From: Vibrio mimicus CAIM 602
GTDB taxonomy: Bacteria > Pseudomonadota > Gammaproteobacteria > Enterobacterales > Vibrionaceae
DNA length: 51,065 nt
NCBI RefSeq assembly: GCF_000338875.1
Contig: NZ_AOMO01000025.1
Coordinates: 1-51,065 of the forward strand
Direction: 5' to 3'
The notes under the pieces are model-generated. The model ran no database searches. It was not told the DNA's origin and saw nothing but the letters and a program-made list of their open reading frames with translations. This document shows, one piece after another, positions 34,481-43,347 of this stretch. Position 1 is the first letter of the stretch. Every line of letters begins with the position of its first letter. The translations under genes and the position numbers were made by a program.

Positions 34481-34510
34481 GTCTGCAATTTGGCAAGCAC
34501 AACAATGTCT

Positions 34511-34978
34511 TCAGTTTTTACCGAGCTCATGATGAACAACGCCTTGATCATCGTTCCAAGCATGGAATGCCATAAACTGCACATGCGCCTCAATCAACGC
34601 CTTGGACTGTATTTGTCCATCCGGTTGATGGTTGAGATGTTCAAGATTGATCACCATCAGTTGCTGCATACGCCTCATACACCAAGATTTCAGTTCCAAA
34701 TCACATTCAGGTTGTGTCACACATAGCTGAAAACGGCCATAAGCTAGATTTAAGTATTGCTGCGCCTGAGCGGTATCTAAGTTTCGATAATGTTCAAATT
34801 GGCGTAAACAAGCGTCAAGCCAACAAGCGATGGCTTTGCTTTGGGTCTCATTCACTTCAGGTCCCCAGATTTGATCGGGAACGTTGAAGATCAATGGTTG
34901 TAGCATGACGACATGTTCACGGCTTTGGCTTTGATACCAATCGTGAACCTCACTTAACCAAAGATGTAATTCATTCAT
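34511..34978 (-). CDS. Hypothetical protein
   Basis: This predicted soluble, mostly helical protein of 155 residues starts at MNELHLWLSEVHDWYQ. It is rich in Gln, His and Trp, and two cysteines lie near the middle (QLCVTQPECDLELKSWC). I chose the ATG at 34978; the frame is open for 27 more codons, but those start at TTG and show no ribosome binding site. I do not recognise the family. It is convergent to rctB, separated by the terminator at 34451-34480. Confidence 0.65.
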   Translation of the reverse strand: MNELHLWLSEVHDWYQSQSREHVVMLQPLIFNVPDQIWGPEVNETQSKAIACWLDACLRQFEHYRNLDTAQAQQYLNLAYGRFQLCVTQPECDLELKSWCMRRMQQLMVINLEHLNHQPDGQIQSKALIEAHVQFMAFHAWNDDQGVVHHELGKN

Positions 34979-35372
34979 GTAGCAAGATCCCATTAACAAA
35001 ATGGCTTGATCCGGTTTGATCAATACGACCAGGACAAAGATGCTGATGGCTCGGATCAACGGCGACGATATCGAAAGTTTGGCCCACGATTCAGTAATTT
35101 GCCATTTGATGCATATCGGCCGAGGAAAAAATAAAAATCAGGGATCTTATTGAAAAGGAACAGAGTTGAGGGCTGGAATAAGGTCATTATTTGGCAGGGC
35201 AGCCCACTAATTTAGCGATGTGCTTGTGGATTGGCAAAAAGAATATCTATAGTTTAATTGATAAGATTTCTGAAGTATTGCCACAGTCACAATACGGATT
35301 AAATCTACTTAACAAAGTACAGCCCCTTTGCTACAGATTAGTTGTTCCTAGCATGGTTTTTCGGAGGTATTT
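34979..35372. other. Gap with no confident gene
   Basis: About 394 bp. On the minus strand a short frame runs from a GTG near 35100 to a TGA that overlaps the start of the hypothetical gene at 34978 (FDIVAVDPSHQ, ending ILLHE). It is about 39 codons and has no ribosome binding site, so I do not call it. The right part is AT-rich and presumably holds the promoter of the 35373 gene. Confidence 0.4.
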
Positions 35373-35570
35373 ATGTCCATCAATTCAATTGACCATGATG
35401 ACATGACGAACATTGCCAACAAATGGGATTCCGTTGAGGAAATTGAGTCACTGAAACCTGTAAAAAACGTGAAGTCTGCGGAGGCCCGTCGCCGTATCGA
35501 AACCTTACGTGAGATACGTGAAAGCGGGCTTACTATTGAAGAAGCCAAAGAGCTTGGATTACTACACTAG
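35373..35570 (+). CDS. Small charged protein, PA3496-like
   Basis: This 65-residue protein has a very good ribosome binding site (GGAGG, 7 bases before the ATG). The C-terminal half (ARRRIETLREIRESGLTIEEAKELGLL) is a charged helical segment like that of the PA3496 family of small 'putative envelope integrity' proteins. That assignment is from memory and the role is unknown. It is followed by a strong terminator, so it is a monocistronic gene. Confidence 0.75.
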   Translation: MSINSIDHDDMTNIANKWDSVEEIESLKPVKNVKSAEARRRIETLREIRESGLTIEEAKELGLLH

Positions 35571-35594
35571 CACTTGGCGTTACGCAAAATCGAT

Positions 35595-35628
35595 TAAGGG
35601 TGACTTAGGTCACCCTTACTTATTTTTA
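35595..35628 (+). terminator. Terminator after the small PA3496-like gene
   Basis: Ten-bp perfect stem (TAAGGGTGAC / GTCACCCTTA) with loop TTAG, followed by CTTATTTTT. Confidence 0.9.
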
Positions 35629-35733
35629 CCGCTTTAGTTGATTTGAAGCAGCCAAAGCAACATTTTGACTCTTAATTTTCTGCATTCCTATGCTATATTT
35701 CGCTTCACGATTTTATTGACTGTGGGCTTACTA

Positions 35734-35943
35734 ATGTCTTTCAACCTTGCATTACTGACTGCGGAAGAAAAAAACAAAGTAGAACTTGATAAACAAGCTT
35801 CTTTTCTTGTTTGGCGACTTAAGCAAGTAAAATCAGGACCGGAAGAGATCACTAAGCAGATGGCCAAGATTGCTTCTGAAAGCGAAAAACAGTGGTTTCA
35901 ACAGTCGATAGAGAAGTACAAAAGAGTGATGGGCGTTGCGTAG
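35734..35943 (+). CDS. Small hypothetical protein (possibly DUF3283 family)
   Basis: This 69-residue protein, MSFNLALLTAEEKNKVELDKQASFLVWRLKQVK and onward, is charged and helical with no signal peptide. I chose the ATG at 35734; the 23 preceding open codons start with a non-ATG codon and look like intergenic sequence. It resembles short Vibrio-specific proteins of unknown function. It lies 80 bp before the YebC-like gene, in the same direction. Confidence 0.7.
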   Translation: MSFNLALLTAEEKNKVELDKQASFLVWRLKQVKSGPEEITKQMAKIASESEKQWFQQSIEKYKRVMGVA

Positions 35944-36023
35944 CGTCTATGCTCTGCAGGTGGCAAACACCAAGCCTTCTGCTAAAATCCGTCGCAACAA
36001 ATTGAATTAGAGAGAACATCCCA

Positions 36024-36743
36024 ATGGGAAGAAGTTTTGAAGTGCGCAAAGCCTCAATGGCGAAAACTCAAGGCGCAAAAATTAAAGTTTACTCAAAATA
36101 CGGTAAAGAGATTTACGTTTGTGCGAAAAACGGCGGTACTGACCCTGATATGAACTTGTCGCTTCGTCACCTGATCACGAAAGCGAAAAAAGACCAAGTA
36201 CCAGCACACGTTATTGAAAAAGCACTGGATAAAGCCAGCGGTGGTGCAGGTGAAGATTACCAACCAGCACGTTACGAAGGTTTTGGCCCAGGTGGCGCAA
36301 GCGTGATCGTTGACTGTTTGAGTGATAACGGTAACCGTACTTATCAAGATGTTCGCCAATGCTTTGTGAAAACAGGTGCGAAAATTGGTACCCCTGGTGT
36401 GGTTGCTCACATGTTTGATCACCAAGCTGTTTTCCAATTCCAAGGCGATGATGAAGAAGCGATTCTTGAAGCGCTGATGATGGCTGATGCTGAAGTGACA
36501 GACATTGAACTGGAAGATGGCGTGATCACAGTATTCGCACCAAACACCGAGTTCTTTAAAGTGAAAACCGCTCTGAACGAAGCATTCCCAGACCTGACTC
36601 TGGATGTGGAAGAAATCACTTTCGTTCCACAAAACCGCACAGTAGTCAGCGGCGAAGACGCAGAAAAGTTCCAGAAATTCCTAGACATGCTGGATGACTG
36701 CGATGACGTACAGCAGGTTTACCACAACGCTGATATCGAATAA
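36024..36743 (+). CDS. yeeN: YebC/PmpR family protein, YeeN type
   Basis: This 239-residue protein has the YebC domain order. The N-terminal basic segment ([31 protein letters not shown]) is followed by [31 protein letters not shown] and [20 protein letters not shown]. The C-terminus is acidic and ends [13 protein letters not shown]. The [10 protein letters not shown] start is closer to E. coli YeeN than to YebC. Family members were first described as transcription regulators and are now linked to relief of ribosome stalling; which applies here is unknown. It ends at a strong terminator. Confidence 0.9.
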   Translation: MGRSFEVRKASMAKTQGAKIKVYSKYGKEIYVCAKNGGTDPDMNLSLRHLITKAKKDQVPAHVIEKALDKASGGAGEDYQPARYEGFGPGGASVIVDCLSDNGNRTYQDVRQCFVKTGAKIGTPGVVAHMFDHQAVFQFQGDDEEAILEALMMADAEVTDIELEDGVITVFAPNTEFFKVKTALNEAFPDLTLDVEEITFVPQNRTVVSGEDAEKFQKFLDMLDDCDDVQQVYHNADIE

Positions 36744-36754
36744 TCGTTATCTTA

Positions 36755-36784
36755 AAAGCCGAGCGAAAGCTCGGCTTTTTCTTT
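36755..36784 (+). terminator. Terminator after the YebC/YeeN-type gene
   Basis: AAAAGCCGAGC / GCTCGGCTTTT stem with GAAA tetraloop and T-rich tail. Confidence 0.93.
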
Positions 36785-36817
36785 TAGGATAAGAACAAAA
36801 ACAATAAGGAGAAAAAG

Positions 36818-37690
36818 ATGAAAGTCAGCTTTATTGGATTAGGCGTTATGGGCTATCCCATGGCGGGGCATTTGCAAAAAGCGGGTTTTGAGGTGACGGT
36901 GTTTAACCGTACTCAAGCGAAAGCCATAGCATGGGCAAAGCAGTTTGGCGGCCAATATGCTGCAACAGTTGTGGAATGCGTTAGGGAAGCCGATGTCGTG
37001 CTGACTTGCGTAGGTAATGATGATGACGTACGCAGCATGACCACGGCACCTACAGGCGCTATACCAGCGATGAAGCCGGGCGCGGTATTGATCGACCACA
37101 CCACGACCTCCGCACTGCTTGCAGAAGAGCTCTCAGCGGCTGCGCAACAAGCGGGTTTACGTTTTATGGATGCACCCGTTTCGGGTGGTCAGGCTGGGGC
37201 TGAGAATGGCGTCTTAACGATCATGTGTGGTGGTGATGCTGCGCTTTTTGATGAGATGCAACCAATTTTTGCCGCTTACGGACGTTCTTCTGTATTGATG
37301 GGGAAAGCAGGGCAGGGGCAGCGCGCTAAGATGGTGAACCAGATTTGTATTGCGGGCGTACTGAATGGCTTGTCTGAAGGATTGCTGCTGGCAGAGCAAG
37401 CTGGGCTGGATATTCCGAATCTGGTTTCCTGTTTGAAAAATGGTGCGGCAGGGTCTTGGCAGATGGAAAATCGTGCGCTCACTATGAGCCAAGAGAAATT
37501 TGATTTTGGCTTTGCGATTGACTGGATGATCAAAGATTTAGGTTTCTGTCTGGATGAAGCTGCGCATTTAGGCTTGAAGCTGCCGATGACAGAAAGCACG
37601 ATCGCGGCATATCAACGTCTTTCCCAACAAGGGTTGGGCCGTATGGATACATCGGTGCTGATCAAAGCGATTAAAGAGACAAACGGTTAG
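36818..37690 (+). CDS. 3-hydroxyisobutyrate dehydrogenase-family oxidoreductase
   Basis: This 290-residue beta-hydroxyacid dehydrogenase has the NAD(P) motif GLGVMG (residues 7-12), the FNRT loop at 29-32 that suggests NADP preference, and the substrate signature DAPVSGGQAGAENG (118-131). Lys171 in KMVNQ is catalytic. The family includes 3-hydroxyisobutyrate, tartronate semialdehyde and succinic semialdehyde reductases. No valine-degradation or glyoxylate genes are adjacent, so the substrate stays open. AGGAG precedes the start. Confidence 0.88.
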   Translation: MKVSFIGLGVMGYPMAGHLQKAGFEVTVFNRTQAKAIAWAKQFGGQYAATVVECVREADVVLTCVGNDDDVRSMTTAPTGAIPAMKPGAVLIDHTTTSALLAEELSAAAQQAGLRFMDAPVSGGQAGAENGVLTIMCGGDAALFDEMQPIFAAYGRSSVLMGKAGQGQRAKMVNQICIAGVLNGLSEGLLLAEQAGLDIPNLVSCLKNGAAGSWQMENRALTMSQEKFDFGFAIDWMIKDLGFCLDEAAHLGLKLPMTESTIAAYQRLSQQGLGRMDTSVLIKAIKETNG

Positions 37691-37703
37691 TAACTTTTCG
37701 ATG

Positions 37704-37740
37704 AAACAAAGCGCCTCAATTGAAGCGCTTTGTTTCGTTA
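37704..37740 (+). terminator. Hairpin after the dehydrogenase gene
   Basis: Eleven-bp stem AAACAAAGCGC / GCGCTTTGTTT with a 10-base loop. It lies between convergent genes and lacks a long T-run beyond the stem, so it may work for both directions. Confidence 0.75.
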
Positions 37741-37804
37741 TCTTTGACCCTGATTGTTTCAATATCAACTCTTAACGATGCATTAAGAAACCATAGAGAA
37801 TCAA

Positions 37805-37817
37805 TTTACACTGTAAA
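37805..37817. other. parS2-type centromere site 5
   Basis: Perfect TTTACA-N-TGTAAA (N = C) between the convergent ends of the dehydrogenase and MCP genes, 5 bp from the MCP stop codon. Confidence 0.88.
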
Positions 37818-37821
37818 CATC

Positions 37822-39483
37822 TCATACCTTAAAGCGTGCCACCAACTCATACAGCTCATGAGCGCGTCCATTCAAGGTTTGGCTACCTTGGCGGTTTTGA
37901 TTTGCGAGCGTCGCAGATTCGCTACTTTGATCGGATATCACCACAATACGTTGTGAGATTTCTTGGCCGACGATGCTTTGCTCTTCGGTTGCTGTGGCGA
38001 TCAGTGCGTTCATGTCCATAATGGTGCCAATGGAAGCTTGGATTTTTTGTAGCGCTTCGGCTGCAGCATTCGCCTCTTGTACGGTAGAAATACTGCGTTG
38101 CTGACTTGATTCCATGGCTTTAACTGCTGCATCTGACCCAGACTTTAGCTGTTGGATCATGGTATGGATCTCTTGCGTGCTTTCTTGGGTACGGCTGGCA
38201 AGTTTGCGTACCTCGTCAGCAACCACGGCGAAGCCGCGTCCTTGCTCGCCCGCCCTTGCAGCTTCGATTGCGGCGTTCAGTGCCAACAAGTTGGTTTGCT
38301 CTGCAATGTCTTGAATGACCGCCAGTGAAGAGGTGATGTTGTTGACATCGCCTTCCAGTTTGGCAATCACGCTACTGGCGTCCGCTACTTCTTCCGCTAG
38401 CGACTGAACGGAACGTGCAGCGGCGTTAACGATCTTGTGAACATCGGTTGCGTTGTCTTCGGCATCACGAGCGGATTGAGCGGCATTATTGGCATTGCTT
38501 GAAATTTCTTGCGCTGTGGTGGTCATTTCTGTCATCGCGGTCGCCACTTGCTCTGTCTCTTCACGTTGATTGGAAGCCAAGCTATCTACTTGTGCAGCAC
38601 GTTGACTCATTGCATTGGTTTCTTCAACGACCTGTTGCCCCACCTGATTCACCCGTTTGATGATATTTTGCAGGCTCTCTACAAAGCGGTTGAAGTTGGA
38701 GCTCAACTTAGCAAACTCAGGAACACTAAAGTTCTCCATTCGGGCGGTTAAGTCGGCATCTCCACTGGCAAAAGAGCTGATTGAAGCATCGAATAGCTCG
38801 AGGGGGCGCATGATGCTGCGGTTGATAAGAATGGCCATGATACTCACCAACACCACAATGACGGCTGTAATACTGCCAAGTGTGTATAACCCATGCTCGA
38901 GTTGCTGTTCAGCACGGGCTTCCATGGCGGCTATTTCGGCGTCGACATCATCGGTATAAAACCCAGTACCTATGGTGAGATCCCACTGAGGAAGATAAAC
39001 GGAGTAACTCAGTTTGGGTAATGGTGTTTGTTCGCCCGGTTTTGGGAAATAGTAAGTTGTGAACTGATCTAATCTGGCGTTTTTGATTAAGTCTCGGATC
39101 AGATAGTTACCTTGGGTGTCTTGCATATTCATAAAATTCTCGCCCAATCCATTGGTGGATTTACCCAGTAGTAAGCGAGTGCCTTGAGAATCGTATCCAA
39201 AGATATAACCATTTTGTCCAAACTGGATTTCACTTAGCACAGTCAGTGCCTCATCCAGCGATGCTTGGCGTGCTTTGAGTGGATTCAGTGCAGTATCGGC
39301 AATCTGTAGATAGGATTTGAGTTCGGCCTGTTTCATTTCCATCATCGCTTCGCGGGTATTGCTCATTTGCTCTTGGCTTAACAGGCGGGTTTCATTAAAG
39401 CTAAAGTACATCATACTTAGCGCTATTATGAGCAAAGGCACCAATGAAAGGATGTACAAGCGTTGTCGAATGGTTAGGCTCAT
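37822..39483 (-). CDS. Methyl-accepting chemotaxis protein with Cache sensor
   Basis: This 553-residue membrane receptor has its first transmembrane helix at about residues 10-28. A periplasmic single-Cache-type domain has [20 protein letters not shown] and [20 protein letters not shown]. The second helix is at about 197-217, followed by HAMP and the signalling hairpin with [37 protein letters not shown]. It ends LVARFKV without a CheR-docking pentapeptide. Such Cache domains often bind small organic acids; the ligand here is unknown. It is a stand-alone gene, divergent from yibL. Confidence 0.94.
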   Translation of the reverse strand: MSLTIRQRLYILSLVPLLIIALSMMYFSFNETRLLSQEQMSNTREAMMEMKQAELKSYLQIADTALNPLKARQASLDEALTVLSEIQFGQNGYIFGYDSQGTRLLLGKSTNGLGENFMNMQDTQGNYLIRDLIKNARLDQFTTYYFPKPGEQTPLPKLSYSVYLPQWDLTIGTGFYTDDVDAEIAAMEARAEQQLEHGLYTLGSITAVIVVLVSIMAILINRSIMRPLELFDASISSFASGDADLTARMENFSVPEFAKLSSNFNRFVESLQNIIKRVNQVGQQVVEETNAMSQRAAQVDSLASNQREETEQVATAMTEMTTTAQEISSNANNAAQSARDAEDNATDVHKIVNAAARSVQSLAEEVADASSVIAKLEGDVNNITSSLAVIQDIAEQTNLLALNAAIEAARAGEQGRGFAVVADEVRKLASRTQESTQEIHTMIQQLKSGSDAAVKAMESSQQRSISTVQEANAAAEALQKIQASIGTIMDMNALIATATEEQSIVGQEISQRIVVISDQSSESATLANQNRQGSQTLNGRAHELYELVARFKV

Positions 39484-39637
39484 AATGGGTACTCAGATAG
39501 TTAGTTGTGATGAGAACTTTCTTAATAAGCCTAGTTCAAAAGAGAGGCTTGTGTAGTTTGAGGCAGGAAGTTGTTTGGGTATTCGTCCATTTACCATGCT
39601 ATACTCTGCGCCCTTTCTGTTCGATAGAGCGACAATC

Positions 39638-39994
39638 ATGAACCTCAAAACCGATATTCAACAACTCAACAATCGCATCGATACTTGCCGTCGTAAGTTG
39701 GATGCCGCAAAAAGTCGCGCCGATTCAGAGATGATCAGCAAGTTCACCGATGAATTAGAAACTCTGACTAAGCGATTGAATAGCGTGAAAGGAAAACAAG
39801 ATTACGATCTGAATAAAATGCGTAAAACGATCGCCGATATGCCTTTCTCGCGTGAACTCACTAAGCTTGAGCAAGCGGATTTGGGTAAGCTGAAAAAGTC
39901 GGTGAAAGGCTTGGTGATCGTGCACCCAACCACCAAAATCGGTAAAGCATTGCGTGTCGAAGTGATGACGGGCTTCGCGCCTAAGCCATTCTAA
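39638..39994 (+). CDS. yibL: YibL family ribosome-associated protein
   Basis: This 118-residue protein has an N-terminal coiled coil and the characteristic C-terminal block MPFSRELTKLEQADLGKLKKSVKGLVIVHP followed by GFAPKPF, which is very like E. coli YibL. YibL has been found with ribosomal precursor particles, and its exact role is unknown. I chose the ATG at 39638; 21 further open codons lie upstream without support. Confidence 0.9.
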   Translation: MNLKTDIQQLNNRIDTCRRKLDAAKSRADSEMISKFTDELETLTKRLNSVKGKQDYDLNKMRKTIADMPFSRELTKLEQADLGKLKKSVKGLVIVHPTTKIGKALRVEVMTGFAPKPF

Positions 39995-40015
39995 ATACGG
40001 CAAAGAATCGAGATA

Positions 40016-40046
40016 AAAAGAGCCAGCGTTTGCTGGCTCTTTTGCG
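40016..40046 (+). terminator. Bidirectional terminator between yibL and malT
   Basis: AAAAGAGCCAGC / GCTGGCTCTTTT stem with GTTT loop. The A-run and T-run flanks let it work for both convergent genes. Confidence 0.92.
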
Positions 40047-40062
40047 TTTGTTTGACTCAAAT

Positions 40063-42770
40063 TTAGTAGCCCATCAATTGCAATAACTGCTCGGCGGTGT
40101 GTACCGCTTCTTTGCGATTGGCGATATTGAGTTTCTGATACAGGTTACGAATGTGCGTTTTAATGGTTGTACCCGCCACATCCAACTCATGGGCAATCTG
40201 CTCATTACTGAAACCGGAATAGATAAGCCCAAGCACTTGCCATTCACGCTGCGTGAGTGGGCTGGTGCGCACCAGTTCGGGAATATTCGGATGATTGACC
40301 AGCTTTTCCACAAACTCTTCGTCAAAGTGGATGGAGCGGCTGCGTTGAGTCGTTGAGATCTCTTTGAGCAGCAGATGTGCGCGATGGCGCTCCAAATCCC
40401 CCAGCTCACCTTTTTGAACCAGTTTCTCCAGCAAATGACCAATTTTGCCACCATCGATCAGAAAGTTACCAATCATGCCGGTTTGGTTGGTCAGGCGCAG
40501 TGCTTGTTTTAACTTGTCACTGGCTTGTTGATCATCCCCTTCAGTAATGGCCAAAAGCGCTTCCACAATCAGGTTACGATTGGTATCGGTGACTAACTGA
40601 TATTTCTGTGCTTGCTCCTGAATAAATTCTAGAGTCGCACGTGCCTCATTCAGTTCACCCAATTGGATCTGCGCGCGGGCGATATTGCGCCACTGCAATT
40701 GGAAGAAGTGGTTACACGCTTTATCGGGACGAATGCTGGATTGCAGCCATTGGCGGATCTCGGTGCTGTTCTCTTTGGCTTGCCAGTAGAGCAGCAAAGA
40801 GAGCGAAGCATTTGCTGTCCAATCCACATGGTAAGTAGATTGCTTGAGCAGGTGTTGGATCTGCTCAATAAAGCGTCCGGCTTTATCCAGCTCACCTCGG
40901 CCAATAGCGATTCTGGCCAGCATGGAATAGCAGTGCAGGTGTTTATTTTGGGAATGGTTTTCTAGCACGCTCAGCCCTTGGTAAGCGGCTTGCTCGGCTT
41001 CATCCAAGCGGTTCCAGCACCATAAAATTTGCGCGCGGATGCGCAGCAAAAATTCATGCAACGGAACTTGGTGCAGCTGTTGCTCTTCAATTAACTTGAA
41101 CGCGTTATCCTGCACTTCGTATGCGGCTTGCACATAACCCTGCGCCAGTAGGATTTCGCTCTGCTGCAGCAGTGCCCACAGAGCTTGGTGATACACCTGA
41201 TATTGGCGCGCCAGTTTTTCCGTTTGCTGCATCATGGAGAGTGCGCGGCTGAGATGACCTAATACGTGGTTCACTTCGCCAACCACAGAAGTGGCGACAA
41301 TACGGCTGCGATACGTGGTGTGGTCAAGCTGGCTTAAGGCCAGTTCGGCGAGTTCCAGTGCTTTTTCTGGCTCGTTTTGGTTAATGGCGACTTGCGCACG
41401 CAGCGCGTTAAATTCGCCTTGCTCTTTGGTTGAGAGTTCGACGTTAAGCGCTTTCATCTCTTTCGCTGCTTTGGCCAGTAATGCGCTACATCGTTATAGC
41501 GGTGCTGACTCTGTGCCAGCCACGCTTGCAGCATGCACAATTTTGGCTCGCTATACAGTTGAGTTGGAGTCAGTTGATTGATGGCTGCTTCCAACACTTC
41601 GAGCTCACCTTGGTTAAACATCTTCCAACCAAACTGGCTCAAAATGCTCGCCAGTAGCTCACTATCTTGCGCTGAATGCGCATGACGCAGGGCTTGGTGA
41701 GGGGTTGCGGCTTCTAACCATGCTTTGGCGGCGGCGCGTTGCAAATCTTGCTCTTGCTGTGGAATGCGTGCTTGGCGTTGGTGTGCTAAGAATTCGGCAA
41801 ACAGATTATGGAAGCGATACCAGTTGGTTTCCCCTTCCAGTGGCGAGATAAACAGTCCAAATCGGTTGAGAGACTCAATCATCGCCAAGGCATCATCACG
41901 CCCAGTCAAACTACTCACCAAGGCATCGTCAAAATGGTCGAGTACCGAACACTGCATCAAGAAATAGCGTGTTTCATCATCGAGCAGATCAAACACTTCT
42001 TCGACCAGATAATCCCAAAGGTGGGCATGATTAAAATGCGAAACCGATTCGATGGTTTGAGCCAGCGTGCGGTGTTGATGCTGCGCTTGTAGAGCGATGA
42101 GCTGCATTGCTGAAGGCCAGCCTTCCACATAATCGCGCAGGTGATGGGCGGTCAGTGCATCAATCCCATCGGAAACGCGTTGGTTGAAAAAGCGCGTGGT
42201 TTCTTCGGTATCAAAAGCCAAAAGCTCATTGCCGATCTCAATCATTAAATCACGTACGCGCAGATTGGCGGTACCCAAAGGTGGCGTTGAGCGGCTCGTC
42301 ACCACCAGCGTTAAATTATCTGGCATGTGTTTTAAGAAAAAGCGCATCGCTTCGTGAATGGCTTCATCGCTGATCAGATGGTAATCATCCAGCACTACAT
42401 AGCATTCGCCGTGGTAGTCAGCCATCTCGGCAAACACTTCACTAAACAGCGAGTGTAGTGAGGAAAACTGACGCTTCTCCGCTAATTTTTGTGCGTTGGG
42501 GCAGGCATTGTGGGTCGCTTTATTAATGGCTTGCAGCAGATAGTTCATGAAGCGAAACGGATCGTTGTCGCTATCATCAATACTGTACCAACCCACATTG
42601 GGCTTATCCGAAAGCCATTGAGCCGCCATGGTGGTTTTGCCGTAACCCGCCGGTGAGCGGAATAGCACTAATTTGTAGCAGGTGGCGTGTTGCAATAATT
42701 CCAGAACACGGGGGCGGACGATGGCGTTATGCAAACGTCCCGGGCGAGTCAGTTTCGAAGGGATCCACAT
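40063..42770 (-). pseudogene. malT: Maltose regulon activator MalT, frameshifted
   Basis: The first part (42770 down to 41454) begins [26 protein letters not shown], with the STAND-ATPase P-loop [16 protein letters not shown] and [14 protein letters not shown]. It leaves frame after [15 protein letters not shown]. The second part (to 40063) gives the remaining TPR-like sensor and the C-terminal LuxR-type helix-turn-helix ([38 protein letters not shown]). Adding one base near 41483-41487 restores [15 protein letters not shown], which aligns well with E. coli MalT at this point, and gives about 902 residues, normal for MalT. MalT activates malPQ in response to maltotriose. In the split form the DNA-binding domain is detached from the sensor ATPase. 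Confidence 0.92.
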
Positions 42771-42971
42771 CTTCTTTCTCTCGTCTATTTCAGTCAGAGC
42801 CTCATGCTCTTTTAACTTGAAACGCAAGTTTCAAGCGTAGGGTGGAGGTGAATACGCGAGGCGTATCACACTCAGATGGACGAATGTTACTTGAAGTCAT
42901 TCGGTGCGTTTATAGATCCATACTGAGTTTTCTGGGTCCTTCACGTTTCGCTCACAACTACGCCCCATATT

Positions 42972-42987
42972 TGTGATTTTCATCACT
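42972..42987. promoter_or_regulatory. CRP-binding site, malT side
   Basis: TGTGA, six bases, TCACT; 9 of 10 positions of TGTGA-N6-TCACA. It is upstream of malT, a CRP-activated gene in enterics. Confidence 0.7.
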
Positions 42988-43154
42988 AATCAATCTTCCT
43001 GTGAGCAAGGATATTGTCTAGGCCTCTACGTAATGGAGTGAAACTTCGGTAACAGAAGCAAAATTATTGTGATCTATTTAGCAGAGTGGACAAATGTCAT
43101 GCTCAGTGTTTTCCGAACTTTCATAAAGCCTAGCTATGGTTAATCGGCGGGTGG

Positions 43155-43170
43155 TGTGATCCGAATCACT
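43155..43170. promoter_or_regulatory. CRP-binding site, malP side
   Basis: TGTGA, TCCGAA, TCACT; 9 of 10 consensus positions. It is upstream of the MalT-box-like sequences and of malP. Confidence 0.72.
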
Positions 43171-43347
43171 GCTATCTCTGGCTGCACTGAGCATTGATGG
43201 GAGCTAGATCACTCACTACCGGACTCCTGCGCCTCTACGCCTTGGTTCCTCCTCCCAATTGATGAGAAAAGTAGGAGGATGTTTTGCCAAAGTCGTAAAG
43301 GCAGGATAGAGCTCAGATGGATTAGAACCAAAAAGTGAGAGTTCACA

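Larger units (their letters stand above)
42771..43347. promoter_or_regulatory. malT-malP divergent regulatory region
   Basis: This 577-bp stretch has no gene. It contains two strong CRP-like sites, 42972-42987 (TGTGA-N6-TCACT) and 43155-43170 (TGTGA-N6-TCACT). MalT-box-like sequences lie at 43248-43257 (minus strand TGGGAGGAGG, 9 of 10 to GGGGAKGAGG) and 43272-43281 (plus strand, GGAGGA core). The first CRP site is about 200 bp upstream of malT, the second about 180 bp upstream of malP. This is the layout expected for catabolite- and maltose-controlled genes. Confidence 0.7.

Noticed and set aside
34979..35100. Small minus-strand frame (about 39 codons) overlapping the start of the 34511-34978 gene
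   Set aside because: It has a GTG start without a Shine-Dalgarno, an in-frame stop just upstream and no recognisable family.
36093..36632. Long frame antisense to the YebC/YeeN-type gene
   Set aside because: It is a shadow of a strongly conserved gene on the other strand, with no start signal.
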